A stretch of DNA of 64,000 bases, taken from NCBI RefSeq assembly GCF_038024095.1, contig NZ_CP150668.1, positions 1,426,001-1,490,000 on the forward strand, given 5' to 3'. The notes under the pieces were generated by a model, which saw only the letters and a program-made list of their open reading frames with translations, did no database searches and had not been told where the DNA came from. The stretch is from Polaribacter tangerinus (GTDB taxonomy: Bacteria > Bacteroidota > Bacteroidia > Flavobacteriales > Flavobacteriaceae). This document shows, in pieces, positions 51,715-61,202 of this stretch; the first letter of the stretch is position 1; each line of letters starts with the position of its first letter. Made by a program: the position numbers and the translations under genes.

Positions 51715-53053
51715 AATTACAGCAGATTTTCTAGAAAAAATTGTCGGACTCATCTATGAGAAAAATGATTCAGCAATAAAAAAATTATTTGCAGAGGTTC
51801 ACTTTGCAGATATTGCAGAGGTTTTAGACGAAGTAAATTTCGAAGAAGCAATTTATATCATTAAGCTTTTAGACAGTGAAAAAACATCTGAAATTCTTAC
51901 AGAATTAGATGAAGATATTCGAGAAAAAATATTAGAAAACTTGTCTGCACAAGAAATTGCAGATGAAGTTGGCGAAATGGATACCGATGATGCCGCAGAT
52001 ATTATTGGAGAACTGTCTGAAGAACGTCAGAAAAAAGTAATAAATGCACTAGAAGATGATGATTTAGCTGCCGATATTAAAGAACTTCTGTCTTACGAAG
52101 AAAATACCGCCGGTGCTTTAATGGCTAAAGAATTGGTAAAAGTGTATGAAACATGGACTGTTGCTGGATGTATGCGTAGAATACGCGGACAAGCAAAAGA
52201 AGTAACCAGAGTACACTCAATTTATGTCGTAAATAAAGAAGATAAACTAGTTGGTAGACTTTCTTTAAAAGATTTAATTATTGCAAAATCCGACCAAAAA
52301 ATTGCCGACATTGCTAAAGACACTGTAGATTTTGTAATGGTAGATGAAGAGGATGAAACGGTAGCAAAAATTATGGCAAAGTACGATTTAGAAGCCATAC
52401 CCGTTGTAGATAAAAACCATGTTTTATTAGGTAGAATTACTATTGATGATATTGTTGATGTTTTAAAAGAAGAAGCCGATAAAGATTACCAAATGGCAGC
52501 TGGTTTAACTCAAGATGTAGACTCTGATGATAGTATTTTACAACTTACTAAAGCACGTTTACCGTGGCTTTTTCTTGGCTTAATTGGAGGGGTTGGTGCT
52601 TTTATTATTATGGAAGGCTTTCAAAGTGTTTTTGCAAAATATGCAACACTGTTTTTCTTTACACCACTTATTGCTGCTATGGCAGGAAATGTTGGGGTAC
52701 AATCTTCTGCAATTATTGTACAAGGCTTGGCAAATGATGATGTAAAAGGAAGTATTAATAGTAGACTTTTTAAAGAAATGCTATTAGCTGCATTAAACGG
52801 TATTATTTTAGCCTTATTTTTATTTCTTTTTGTTTGGGCTTATCAAGGTAAACTAGACCTTGCAATGGCAATTTCTGTATCTTTAGTAGTTGTTATTATT
52901 ATTGCAGGTCTTATTGGTACTTTTGTGCCTTTATTTTTAAATAAAAGAGGTATAGATCCTGCAATTGCAACAGGACCATTTATAACAACCTCGAATGATA
53001 TTTTCGGAATTTTAATCTATTTTATGATTGCTAAATTAATTTTAGGAATATAA
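51704..53053 (+). CDS. mgtE: Magnesium transporter MgtE
   Basis: Mg2+ channel gated by cytosolic magnesium. 449 residues: N-domain (about 15-125), two CBS domains (130-250), and five membrane helices (285-449) with [20 protein letters not shown] and the Asp-bearing pore ending [18 protein letters not shown] chose the ATG at 51704 over a TTG at 51695. It overlaps rsmA. Confidence 0.94.
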   Translation: MAFEITADFLEKIVGLIYEKNDSAIKKLFAEVHFADIAEVLDEVNFEEAIYIIKLLDSEKTSEILTELDEDIREKILENLSAQEIADEVGEMDTDDAADIIGELSEERQKKVINALEDDDLAADIKELLSYEENTAGALMAKELVKVYETWTVAGCMRRIRGQAKEVTRVHSIYVVNKEDKLVGRLSLKDLIIAKSDQKIADIAKDTVDFVMVDEEDETVAKIMAKYDLEAIPVVDKNHVLLGRITIDDIVDVLKEEADKDYQMAAGLTQDVDSDDSILQLTKARLPWLFLGLIGGVGAFIIMEGFQSVFAKYATLFFFTPLIAAMAGNVGVQSSAIIVQGLANDDVKGSINSRLFKEMLLAALNGIILALFLFLFVWAYQGKLDLAMAISVSLVVVIIIAGLIGTFVPLFLNKRGIDPAIATGPFITTSNDIFGILIYFMIAKLILGI

Positions 53054-53076
53054 AATTCACAAAAGTATATAAAACA

Positions 53077-53104
53077 AAAAAAGTCCTTTAAAAAGGACTT
53101 TTTT
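53077..53104. terminator. Bidirectional terminator, mgtE / nrdA
   Basis: Stem AAGTCCTT (53081-53088) and AAGGACTT (53093-53100) with a 4-base loop, extended by A/T pairs on both sides. Between convergent genes. Confidence 0.85.
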
Positions 53105-53123
53105 GTTTTACTGTATAGAACCA

Positions 53124-54902
53124 TTATCCTTCACAACTTGCACATTCTTTCTTTTGTTTAAATTTCTGTGCTGCATTCATACTGTGTTGATAATACATCG
53201 ATTTTACACCTAATTTCCATGCTGTAATATATACATCATTCACTTCTTTAATTGGCATATCTGGATGCACCATAATGTTGATAGACTGACCTTGATCGAT
53301 ATGATTTTGTCTGTTCGCTGCCTGATATACAATTACTTTTTGGTCTATTTCAGAATAAGTTCTAAACACATCTTTTTCTGCTTCAGTTAAAAAGTCTAAA
53401 TGTAGTACAGAACCATCGTTGTCTCTAATACTTCTCCAAACGTCTTTTGTGTTCATCCCCTTTTCTTCTAAAACTTTTTCTAAAATAGGGTTTTTAATAG
53501 TCGTTTTAATTTTAGCAATATCTTTTACATAAATATTAGACCATATTGGCTCAATTCCTTGAGAAACTTGACCTAAAATAAAAGCAGATGATGTTGTTGG
53601 TGCAACAGCATTTAAAGTAGTGTTTCTTCTACCATAACCCTTTAAAATTGCTGGCTCACCATATTTAACTGCCATTTCTTCAGATGCTTTGTACGACTTT
53701 TCTTTAATCAATTTAAAGATTTCGCTATTGAGTTCGTAAGCTTCTGGGCTATCAAAAGCCAACATTTTAGACTGTAATAAAGAATGCCAACCCAAAGCGC
53801 CCAAACCTAAAGCTCTGTTGTCTTTAGCAAAGTTGTAAGCTTTCTCCATAAAACGGAATGTAAACTGGTCATCTCTATTATCAGAATCTTTATAAACCTC
53901 TAACTTAGTAATAAACTCTTCCATTACAGCGTCTAAGAAATACGTTAGTGTTTCTACAGCGTCAGTATCTTTCCACTTATCATAATGTAATAAGTTTATT
54001 GATGATAAGCAGCAAACAAAAGACCAATCGTCATTAGATGGTAACATAATCTCTGTACACAAGTTACTTGCATAAATTTCATGCTTTTTGTCTTTGTAAA
54101 CATCTACCGTACCATTGTTTGCGTTATCTCTAAATAAAATATATGGATATCCTATTTCTCCTCTACGCTGTAAAATTTTTGCCCAAATACTTCTTTTTTC
54201 TACATCTCCAGAAATCATTTCTTCCATCCATTGGTTACCAACAGTTACACCATGAGTTAACTCTTGAATAGGGTTTCCTTCTGTTCCAATTTCTAAAAAC
54301 TCTTTAATATCTGGATGATCTACTGGTAAATATGGGGAAAAACGACCTCTTCTAACAGAACCTTGACTTACAACATCTACCATTTTTTCGAAGAGTTGCA
54401 TAATATGTACTGATCCAGAAGACGAACCATTGTTTTTTACTTCAGCTCCTCTTTCGCGAAGTTTACCAAAATAACCCGAAGTACCTCCACCTAGTTTAGA
54501 CATCATTCCTACTTCTGATTGAGAGAATAAAATATCTCCCATATCATCTGCTACATGAGAACCAAAACAACTAATTGGCAAACCTCTTTTTTTACCAAAG
54601 TTAGACCAAACCGGAGACGCCAACGAATAATAACCCGCTGCCATGTACTTGTAAAATTTATCTGAAAATCCGTCTATTTTTAAAATACGTTCTGCATTAT
54701 CTGCAATTTCGCGTATTCTTTGCTCTGGTGTTGTATCTTTAGTTAAATAACCCGATTCTAAAAATTTACGGCTATTTTCTGTTAACCAAGTAATTTCTGG
54801 GTCTTCATTGTTTTTCAGCATCTCTTTTCTAGCGGCGTTTCTTGCTTGAATTAATTGTTCGTGTGCTGTAAGTTCTGTTGTTTTTGTATCGTTCTGGTTC
54901 AT
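53124..54902 (-). CDS. nrdA: Class I ribonucleotide reductase, large subunit without ATP-cone
   Basis: Reduces ribonucleoside diphosphates to deoxy forms. 592 residues, clearly shorter than E. coli NrdA (761) because the N-terminal ATP-cone is missing. Active-site pieces are present: PISCFGSHV, ASNLCTEIMLP with the radical Asn-Cys-Glu, VCCLSSINL, and the C-terminal redox pair CASC near the end. It follows nrdB by 3 bases. Confidence 0.95.
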   Translation of the reverse strand: MNQNDTKTTELTAHEQLIQARNAARKEMLKNNEDPEITWLTENSRKFLESGYLTKDTTPEQRIREIADNAERILKIDGFSDKFYKYMAAGYYSLASPVWSNFGKKRGLPISCFGSHVADDMGDILFSQSEVGMMSKLGGGTSGYFGKLRERGAEVKNNGSSSGSVHIMQLFEKMVDVVSQGSVRRGRFSPYLPVDHPDIKEFLEIGTEGNPIQELTHGVTVGNQWMEEMISGDVEKRSIWAKILQRRGEIGYPYILFRDNANNGTVDVYKDKKHEIYASNLCTEIMLPSNDDWSFVCCLSSINLLHYDKWKDTDAVETLTYFLDAVMEEFITKLEVYKDSDNRDDQFTFRFMEKAYNFAKDNRALGLGALGWHSLLQSKMLAFDSPEAYELNSEIFKLIKEKSYKASEEMAVKYGEPAILKGYGRRNTTLNAVAPTTSSAFILGQVSQGIEPIWSNIYVKDIAKIKTTIKNPILEKVLEEKGMNTKDVWRSIRDNDGSVLHLDFLTEAEKDVFRTYSEIDQKVIVYQAANRQNHIDQGQSINIMVHPDMPIKEVNDVYITAWKLGVKSMYYQHSMNAAQKFKQKKECASCEG

Positions 54903-54905
54903 AGT

Positions 54906-56180
54906 CTAAAATAAATCGTCGCTAGTTATACTTTTTGTTCTTTTACTGTAGTTAATAGATCTTTTTACAAAGAAATCTCCGTGCTTGGTTCCTATAATCT
55001 CATCATCAAACCAATCTGTTTGAGCCAATAATTCTTCATCAACATCAAATATTTTCGGAATACCAATACTTCCTAAAGAGTTGTTAAATCTATTTTTTAT
55101 AAATTCTTTAATAACATTTTTAGGTAAAAAGTCTAATTCTCCATTTTCAAAAATCCAGTCAATAATTTTACTTTCAGACAAATATGCTTCTTTACAAGTT
55201 TCTTGTACAATTAAACTGTGGTCTTCATCAAACCATTCTGGATTTTCTTCTTTGATAATTTTAATTAAGTCGATACCAAAATCTCCATGAATTTGCTCTT
55301 CTTTAGAGGTTGCTTCTACAACATTAGAAATTCCTTTAAGCACATTTTTATGCTTGTTAAATGCCATGATAATTAAAAACTGAGAAAACAATGATACATG
55401 CTCTATAAATAAAGAAAACAATATTATAGACTCTGAAAACTCTTTGTTATCCTCGCTATTTACATTTTTTAATGCACGTTCTAAATAGTTTACGCGGCGC
55501 ATCATTACAGGGTTTTTCTTTAAGTTTTTAAACTCATTGTTTAAACCCAAAATTTCTAATAAATGAGAATATGCGTCATGATGACGAACTTCACTTTCTG
55601 AAAAAGTAGAACCAACGGCACCAATTTCTGGTTTTGGCATTTTTTTATAAATGTCTCCCCAAAAAGTTTTTACTGCAACTTCTATTTGAGAAATTGCTAA
55701 CATCGTATTTTTTATAGCACTTCTTTCTACTTCTGTTAGTGTAGCTTTAAAATCTTGAATATCGCTTGTGTAATTAAATTCTGTGTGAATCCAGTATGAG
55801 TGTCTAATAGCATCTACATACTCATTTAAGGCTGGATAGTCGTATGGCTTTAAGTTTAAGCGCTTTTCGAAAATATTACTTTTTCTAATACGGCTTTGTT
55901 CGTTTCTGTATAAGATGTAGGCTTTAGCAACATCATGAAACGGACTATCCATTAACTTAAATTCTACAATATCTTGTACCTGTTCTACCGTGGGCGTGTA
56001 ATCGGGTTCTTTTAACTTCCTTTCCAATAAAGTTCCGTTTACAATGTTTGCGATGGCTACTGCATCTCTTCTTGTACCATTATTTACAGAAAGCATCGCT
56101 TTTTCGATGGCTTTTGTAATTTTTTCTAATTCGAAAATACTCGTTTCAGAATCTCTTTTGATAATTTGTGTAATTTCCAC
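54906..56180 (-). CDS. nrdB: Class I ribonucleotide reductase, small subunit with N-terminal ATP-cone (NrdBi type)
   Basis: 424 residues if it starts at the GTG at 56180 (VEITQIIKRDSE); the longer frame begins with a TTG lying in a possible promoter (AATCTTTG). An ATP-cone covers about residues 1-100 (IIKRDSETSIFELEKITKAIEKA ... YILYRNEQS), followed by the diiron/dimanganese ferritin-like core with ESEVRHHDAYSHLL, FIEHVSLF and EEQIHGDFG metal-ligand motifs. This architecture is known for the NrdBi subclass in flavobacteria (Leeuwenhoekiella blandensis) and fits class Id with a manganese cofactor. Confidence 0.92.
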   Translation of the reverse strand: MEITQIIKRDSETSIFELEKITKAIEKAMLSVNNGTRRDAVAIANIVNGTLLERKLKEPDYTPTVEQVQDIVEFKLMDSPFHDVAKAYILYRNEQSRIRKSNIFEKRLNLKPYDYPALNEYVDAIRHSYWIHTEFNYTSDIQDFKATLTEVERSAIKNTMLAISQIEVAVKTFWGDIYKKMPKPEIGAVGSTFSESEVRHHDAYSHLLEILGLNNEFKNLKKNPVMMRRVNYLERALKNVNSEDNKEFSESIILFSLFIEHVSLFSQFLIIMAFNKHKNVLKGISNVVEATSKEEQIHGDFGIDLIKIIKEENPEWFDEDHSLIVQETCKEAYLSESKIIDWIFENGELDFLPKNVIKEFIKNRFNNSLGSIGIPKIFDVDEELLAQTDWFDDEIIGTKHGDFFVKRSINYSKRTKSITSDDLF

Positions 56181-56540
56181 GACAGACAGGGGTATTAAAT
56201 GATTAATATAAGCTTGTAACAAAGATTAGAATTTTTGCTCCAAAATGAAAGTCATAGTTATTCACATTTGCCTTGAAGTTTTTAACAAAAAGCACTTTTT
56301 TTCGAAGATTATAAAATTTTAACATTTTTTTAATTAATTGCAAATCAATTGATTAATTCGTTAAAAAATGACCATTTGTTGCTATAGCTTACAATGCACA
56401 AACTTACTTTTTGAATGATAATAAAGGATCCTTTTTATTTAAAAAAAGAACCTATTTAGATTTTGTAAACATAACCAAGAAACCAGAAAATTATTTTTGT
56501 TGATTTATTTTTGAAGTATCTTTGTAACAAATTATTTATA
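56181..56540. other. 360-bp divergent spacer between nrdB and ctaA
   Basis: Contains the ctaA promoter on the plus strand and, on the minus strand, a near-consensus AATCTTTG box by 56222. A loose AT-rich inverted repeat lies around 56329-56359, and an imperfect hairpin around 56428-56455. No NrdR box pair was recognised. No coding frame seen. Confidence 0.45.
56496..56524 (+). promoter_or_regulatory. Promoter of ctaA
   Basis: TTTG (56496-56499), a 17-base spacer and TATCTTTG (56517-56524): the best match in the window to the Bacteroidota -33/-7 consensus. It lies 16 bases before the ATG at 56541. Confidence 0.65.
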
Positions 56541-57560
56541 ATGAAAAGTAGGTTTCCAAAAATTGTTCAAGTTGCTATAATTTCGGTGTATTTAATTTTT
56601 TTAGCAGGTTCTGTCGTACGGATGACAGGCTCGGGAATGGGATGCCCAGATTGGCCAAAATGTTTTGGCTATTACATTCCTCCAACCTCTGAAGATCAAA
56701 TTACCTGGAAACCCAATACCTCTTATAAAAAAGGTATTATCATTATAAGAGAGGAAACCTTATATGTAGCAGATCACGCCATAGAGTCTGGCGCAAATTT
56801 TAATCCCGAAAACTGGTCGGCATATACAAAGCACGACTACAATAAGTTTAACAAGTTTCATACTTGGACAGAATATATAAATAGACTTGTTTCTGTATTA
56901 GCTGGTTTTGTGTTTCTTTTTTTAATATACGGTGCTTTTAAAAATAGAAAAAAAGATACAAGAATTCCAATATTAGCTTCCTTAGCATTTTTGTTAATGC
57001 TTTTCGAGGCATGGTTAGGAAAAACAGTAGTAGACAGCAACTTAAACCCAACTACTATTACTATTCATATGGTGGTGGGTCTTATAATTATTGCTCTTTT
57101 ACTTGCCCTAAAGTTTATTGTTTCTAACAAAAAAACCTTCAAATACAACAAAACTTTTAACACCTTACTTATTGTGTCGGTTGTTTTTTCTTTAATTCAA
57201 ATTGCTATGGGAACTCAAGTTCGGCAGTTTATAGATGAGCAGGTAAAATTATTTGGTTTCGAAAACAAAAACCATAGTTTAATGAATCCTAGTTTTAAAT
57301 TCTACTTCCACAGATCTTTTACAATTGCTATTGTACTTGTCAATTTAGGGTTATTTTATCTTAATCAAGTTAAAAATCTAGGCTATAAGTTGGTTAATTG
57401 GATTGTATTCTTAATCTTTTTAGAAACAATTACAGGAATTTTAATGTATTATGCCGCAATTCCTATTGGTACACAAGCTATTCATTTAATGGCTGGAGCA
57501 CTAATGTTTGGAATGCAATTTTATCTATGGATGCAAAATAGATTTGGAAAAGTAGCGTAA
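56541..57560 (+). CDS. ctaA: Heme A synthase (COX15/CtaA family)
   Basis: Oxidises heme O to heme A for cytochrome oxidase in the inner membrane. 339 residues from the ATG at 56541 (start 30 bases upstream excluded by the promoter). N-terminal GSVVRMTGSGMGCPDWPKCFG with the family Cys pair, His in FNKFHTWTEYINRL, and later paired His residues in eight hydrophobic helices. A loop of about 60 residues after helix 1 contains a WKPNTSYKKGIIII stretch, as seen in flavobacterial members. Confidence 0.92.
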   Translation: MKSRFPKIVQVAIISVYLIFLAGSVVRMTGSGMGCPDWPKCFGYYIPPTSEDQITWKPNTSYKKGIIIIREETLYVADHAIESGANFNPENWSAYTKHDYNKFNKFHTWTEYINRLVSVLAGFVFLFLIYGAFKNRKKDTRIPILASLAFLLMLFEAWLGKTVVDSNLNPTTITIHMVVGLIIIALLLALKFIVSNKKTFKYNKTFNTLLIVSVVFSLIQIAMGTQVRQFIDEQVKLFGFENKNHSLMNPSFKFYFHRSFTIAIVLVNLGLFYLNQVKNLGYKLVNWIVFLIFLETITGILMYYAAIPIGTQAIHLMAGALMFGMQFYLWMQNRFGKVA

Positions 57561-57585
57561 ACTACCCTAAAAAGATTTTTAGGAA

Positions 57586-58008
57586 TTATGGGTGTGCATT
57601 TACCCACACATCACCATCAGAAAAATACTCCTTTTTCCAGATTGGAACTGTTTCCTTTAAAGTGCCTATAGCAAATTCACAGGCTTCAAAAGCGGCCTTT
57701 CTATGTTTGGCAGAAACCGTAATAATTACGGGAATTTCTCCAATAAACAAGGTGCCTTCTGCATGATGAATAGCAATTTTATGAATGGAAAATTTTTCTA
57801 ATGCTAGCGTAGCAATTTTTTGCATTTCTTTTATTGCCATTGGTTTATATGTAGAAAACGCTAACTTTTTAACTTCCTTACCATGGGTGTCGTTTCTAAC
57901 AGTGCCAACAAAGGCTACAATTCCTCCACATGTTGCATCATCTACAAAACGATAGCAAGCCTGTAAATCTAATTTATTTAACGTTATTTTAATGGAAGTT
58001 CGCTGCAT
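57586..58008 (-). CDS. moaE: Molybdopterin synthase catalytic subunit
   Basis: Adds the dithiolene sulfurs to cyclic pyranopterin with MoaD. 140 residues from the ATG at 58008; the frame reaches 58032 but the promoter box lies between. GGIVAFVGTVRN near 28, IHHAEGTLFIGE near 80, KHRKAAFEACEFAIGTLKETVPIWKKE with the catalytic lysines. moaD follows 0.4 kb away, beyond a gene on the other strand. Confidence 0.93.
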   Translation of the reverse strand: MQRTSIKITLNKLDLQACYRFVDDATCGGIVAFVGTVRNDTHGKEVKKLAFSTYKPMAIKEMQKIATLALEKFSIHKIAIHHAEGTLFIGEIPVIITVSAKHRKAAFEACEFAIGTLKETVPIWKKEYFSDGDVWVNAHP

Positions 58009-58015
58009 ATAACAA

Positions 58016-58045
58016 CAAAAATAGCAAAACAAATTTGTATTTTTG
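58016..58045. promoter_or_regulatory. Divergent -7 boxes for moaE (-) and DUF3817 (+)
   Basis: TATTTTTG on the minus strand at 58016-58023 (8 bases before the moaE ATG) and TATTTTTG on the plus strand at 58038-58045 (49 bases before the DUF3817 ATG). Both match TAnnTTTG. Confidence 0.4.
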
Positions 58046-58093
58046 TCTTCTTGTTAACTACATCTTGTAATTACTATTTTTTATCTAAAAATT

Positions 58094-58366
58094 ATGAAAA
58101 ACATATTTAGAATTGTAAGTTTCTTAGAGGGCATTTCGTACTTATTGCTTTTGTTTGTTGCTGTACCAATAAAATATTTTCAAGGAAACGACTCTTATGT
58201 AAAAATGTTAGGAATGCCACACGGAATTCTTTTTATGTTATACATTGTATTGGCAATTGTTATCCAAAAACAAATGAAATGGAATTTTAAGGATATGGTA
58301 ATTGTTCTTTTAGCGTCTATTTTGCCTTTTGGAACTTTTTATGTTGATAAAAAATACTTACAGTAA
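58094..58366 (+). CDS. DUF3817 family membrane protein
   Basis: 90 residues with three hydrophobic helices and the DUF3817 pattern (FRIVSFLEGISYLLLLFVAVPIKY ... MPHGILFMLYI). Function unknown; often near respiratory or cofactor genes. It sits between moaE and moaD on the opposite strand. Confidence 0.8.
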   Translation: MKNIFRIVSFLEGISYLLLLFVAVPIKYFQGNDSYVKMLGMPHGILFMLYIVLAIVIQKQMKWNFKDMVIVLLASILPFGTFYVDKKYLQ

Positions 58367-58389
58367 CAATTTACTATATAAAAAAGTAT

Positions 58390-58632
58390 CTATCCTCCGC
58401 TAACTGGCGGAATTACAGCAACAACATCACCATCGGCTAGTAAAATACTATCTGTTGCATACGCTTCATTTACGGCAATTGCATAGGTTGTAAGGTTGGT
58501 GAGATTTGGGTATTTTTCTATTAAGAGTTGTTTAAAATCTTTTACAGTAACTTTTTTATCTAAAGAGAAAACAGTTTCTGAAGTTTCTACCAAATCTGTG
58601 GTTATTCCAAAAAACAAAACAGTTACATTCAT
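58390..58632 (-). CDS. moaD: MoaD/ThiS family sulfur carrier (molybdopterin synthase small subunit)
   Basis: 80 residues with a ubiquitin-like fold and the C-terminal Gly-Gly (PPVSGG) that is adenylated and thiocarboxylated. Nearness to moaE supports MoaD over ThiS. 13 bases downstream of the DUF5686 gene. Confidence 0.88.
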   Translation of the reverse strand: MNVTVLFFGITTDLVETSETVFSLDKKVTVKDFKQLLIEKYPNLTNLTTYAIAVNEAYATDSILLADGDVVAVIPPVSGG

Positions 58633-58645
58633 ACATCAAAAATAA

Positions 58646-61111
58646 TTAAAAGAGATTTATTCTAAAAACAAATCCATTTTCTGTGAAAGTACCATAAGTA
58701 GCTTTTACATATTCTACTCGCAAAAAACGCCATTTTCCAAAACCTACATTTGCAAGACCTACAGAATACTCTGTATACGGTTTTTTATCTGCCATAAATA
58801 AGGCTTTTCCTCCTGCTACTAGGTGAAAATTTAACTTGTTTAACAGTGGTATTTTTCCTAAAAAAGCCCCTCTAAAGTTATGTTCTACATGCATTTCTGC
58901 ATATTTATCATTGGTATAAAACTTGTAATATTCTAACAGATTAAAACTATTTAATGTTCTATCTATCGGAAATAACAGTTGGTTTCCGTTTGCTTGAAGC
59001 TTATCCATAAAAGCAATATCTTTCTTCTCTAAAAAAGCACCTCCTCTTAAGTGATAAGAAAAGTTACCATATATTCCTGTGTTGATATCTTGACGAATAT
59101 TAGCTACCAGTAAATCGGAATTTAAATTAGTATTTTCTGCACCAAATGTTTTTCTATAATTTAAAGATAGTGTTGGGTATTTACTATTTCCTTCACGTTG
59201 TTTTCTGTCTGGATACGAAATATATTTTTGTGAAAAAATAATGGTAGTACCTACATTTAAGGTAGCAATTGTGTGCTCGTTAAAAGCAGGATTGGTAAAA
59301 TCTGAAACAGCCAACGGATTGTTAGATGTGTAGCCATTAACGCTTTGTTTGGCAAAAGAATAATTTGAAGTATTAAAAAGTGGCGTTCTTTTGGCATATT
59401 CTAATGATGACGAAAGATAAACTCCGTTTCTAATTTCTTCGGAGTAGCCAATTCTTGCAAAGGTTTTTTCATAAATTTTTAAAAAGTTTAACCTGTAAAA
59501 CAAAGACGCTATTGTATTATTTAAGTTCATTATTGGCTCTCTGCTATTAAACTGTTCTGTAGTAATTCCTCCAGAAATTGCCAATCTTGGTTTCGACAAA
59601 TTATCCCATTTCTTGTTAAAATAAAAAGTGGGTCTTACTTTTTTTTCTGAAAAACCATAATTTACATCAACACTAGCATTCCACCATTTTCCTTTTTTGT
59701 TTAATTGCTTAAAATAGCTAAATCCTGCAGAAGAATAAAATCCTTGTACGGTGTTAAAACCTGAATTAAATAAAGGTCCGTTGTAAGAAAACGTTTTATT
59801 TTCATAAGAATTTCTATGAGAATATCCTGTAATAGGATCTGACCAACCAAACTTATTTCCTTTGGCGTCTATCGAGTCTAAATACTTTTTAGACTTTCTT
59901 AGTGTTTTTATACTATCTTTTATTTTGTAGTCTTCAACCTCTTCTTGTGTTAAAGCCACTGGCCTTAATTTGTTCCAAAAAACACTGTCTTTTTCTGTAG
60001 CATTCTTTTCAAAAGAAAGTACTTCATTAGTAAAAGTACCTTCTAAAAAATTTGGCTTAAAATTATAATCGGAATAAGTGTAAGAAAACTTTCCGTTAGG
60101 CTTAAATCCGAAAATTGAGATATCAAAATCTATTACCTGACTAATTAAAACCCATGCGTTTATTTTATCGGAATAATTATACCCTTGTTTAAGCTTTAAC
60201 GAATTTACAATCGGAATGTTTACTTGTGCGCCAGTGGTAGATAAATCGGCTCCATAAAGTGCCCAATCGTCTTCTACAATATAAACAAATCCTTCAAAAA
60301 CACGGGCTCCTTTTCGTTTAGGAATTAACTGTATTTTATTAATTAACTTGCCATTCTTATCGTAAAAAGTTCCTACTAATTTATATTTATAATATGAAAA
60401 AGCATTGATAGAAATAGGTGAAATTATATCGTTAAAAACAGCTATTGTATTTTGGTATAAATCTATATTTGAATCTTCTGCTCTGTTAAAACTTACACCA
60501 TTGTCTTGCCCAGAAACCTTAGAAGCTACAATTCTTTCTTTAAATCTTTTTGGTTTTTTTTGATACGATATTTCAGAAAAAGTTTCCGATAAATAAATAA
60601 TTCCACTTCTTGTAGAATCTAAACCTCCACCAAAATCTCCCGTAGACTGTCCGAAAAATTTTTCTGGAGCATCTTTTATTCTTGTTAAACCTCTCGAATA
60701 AAACTTTGCAGTATAATTGGCATATTTGTTTGTGTTAATATCTTTATTTGCAATGGTATTTCTTATAATTCTATTTGCAGGATTGTCTTTAGTAGAAATA
60801 GTAATTTCATTTAACTGTACGTTTTCTTCTTTTAAAACGGCATCTAAATTAAAAGGAAATTTAGTAATTACTATCTCTTTCTTTAAAGTTGTATATCCTA
60901 AAAACTGAAAAACAACTGTGTATTTTCCTGCTTTTTGTAGTTTTAAAATATAGTCTCCATTATCATTTGTAGTCGTTCCGGTAATTGTATTGTTTAAATA
61001 AACACTTACAAATGGTAGTGGTTCTCCTTTAATATCTGTAACTGTCCCCTGAACTTGAGCATTAAAAACGCCCGTTATAAGTAAGGTAAATAATAAAATA
61101 TGTTTTTTCAT
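58646..61111 (-). CDS. DUF5686 outer-membrane protein with carboxypeptidase-like N-domain
   Basis: 821 residues from the ATG at 61111 (MKKHILLFTLLITGVFNAQ signal peptide). A CarboxypepD_reg-like domain (about 20-105: GTVTDIKGEPLPFVSVYLNN) is followed by a DUF5686 body and a C-terminal barrel-like half ending in FRINLF with terminal Phe. TATGTTTG at 61131-61138 (minus) supports this start. Function unknown; surface or outer-membrane location is likely. Confidence 0.85.
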   Translation of the reverse strand: MKKHILLFTLLITGVFNAQVQGTVTDIKGEPLPFVSVYLNNTITGTTTNDNGDYILKLQKAGKYTVVFQFLGYTTLKKEIVITKFPFNLDAVLKEENVQLNEITISTKDNPANRIIRNTIANKDINTNKYANYTAKFYSRGLTRIKDAPEKFFGQSTGDFGGGLDSTRSGIIYLSETFSEISYQKKPKRFKERIVASKVSGQDNGVSFNRAEDSNIDLYQNTIAVFNDIISPISINAFSYYKYKLVGTFYDKNGKLINKIQLIPKRKGARVFEGFVYIVEDDWALYGADLSTTGAQVNIPIVNSLKLKQGYNYSDKINAWVLISQVIDFDISIFGFKPNGKFSYTYSDYNFKPNFLEGTFTNEVLSFEKNATEKDSVFWNKLRPVALTQEEVEDYKIKDSIKTLRKSKKYLDSIDAKGNKFGWSDPITGYSHRNSYENKTFSYNGPLFNSGFNTVQGFYSSAGFSYFKQLNKKGKWWNASVDVNYGFSEKKVRPTFYFNKKWDNLSKPRLAISGGITTEQFNSREPIMNLNNTIASLFYRLNFLKIYEKTFARIGYSEEIRNGVYLSSSLEYAKRTPLFNTSNYSFAKQSVNGYTSNNPLAVSDFTNPAFNEHTIATLNVGTTIIFSQKYISYPDRKQREGNSKYPTLSLNYRKTFGAENTNLNSDLLVANIRQDINTGIYGNFSYHLRGGAFLEKKDIAFMDKLQANGNQLLFPIDRTLNSFNLLEYYKFYTNDKYAEMHVEHNFRGAFLGKIPLLNKLNFHLVAGGKALFMADKKPYTEYSVGLANVGFGKWRFLRVEYVKATYGTFTENGFVFRINLF

Positions 61112-61130
61112 ATTAGGTATTTCTTTAATG

Positions 61131-61138
61131 CAAACATA
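61131..61138 (-). promoter_or_regulatory. -7 box of the DUF5686 gene
   Basis: TATGTTTG on the minus strand, 19 bases before the ATG at 61111. Confidence 0.45.
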
Positions 61139-61202
61139 AAGTTTCCATTTCAATCTTATGTTTAAAAACTGTTAAACCACTGTTTTATACGCTATACAAA
61201 AG

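Noticed and set aside
56181-56222. Longer nrdB starting at TTG 56222
   Set aside because: The TTG lies in a promoter-like TTTG and the added residues are not part of the ATP-cone; GTG at 56180 gives a cone-first protein.
56181-56540. NrdR boxes in front of nrdB
   Set aside because: No paired acaCwATATwGtgt-like palindromes were found in the spacer.
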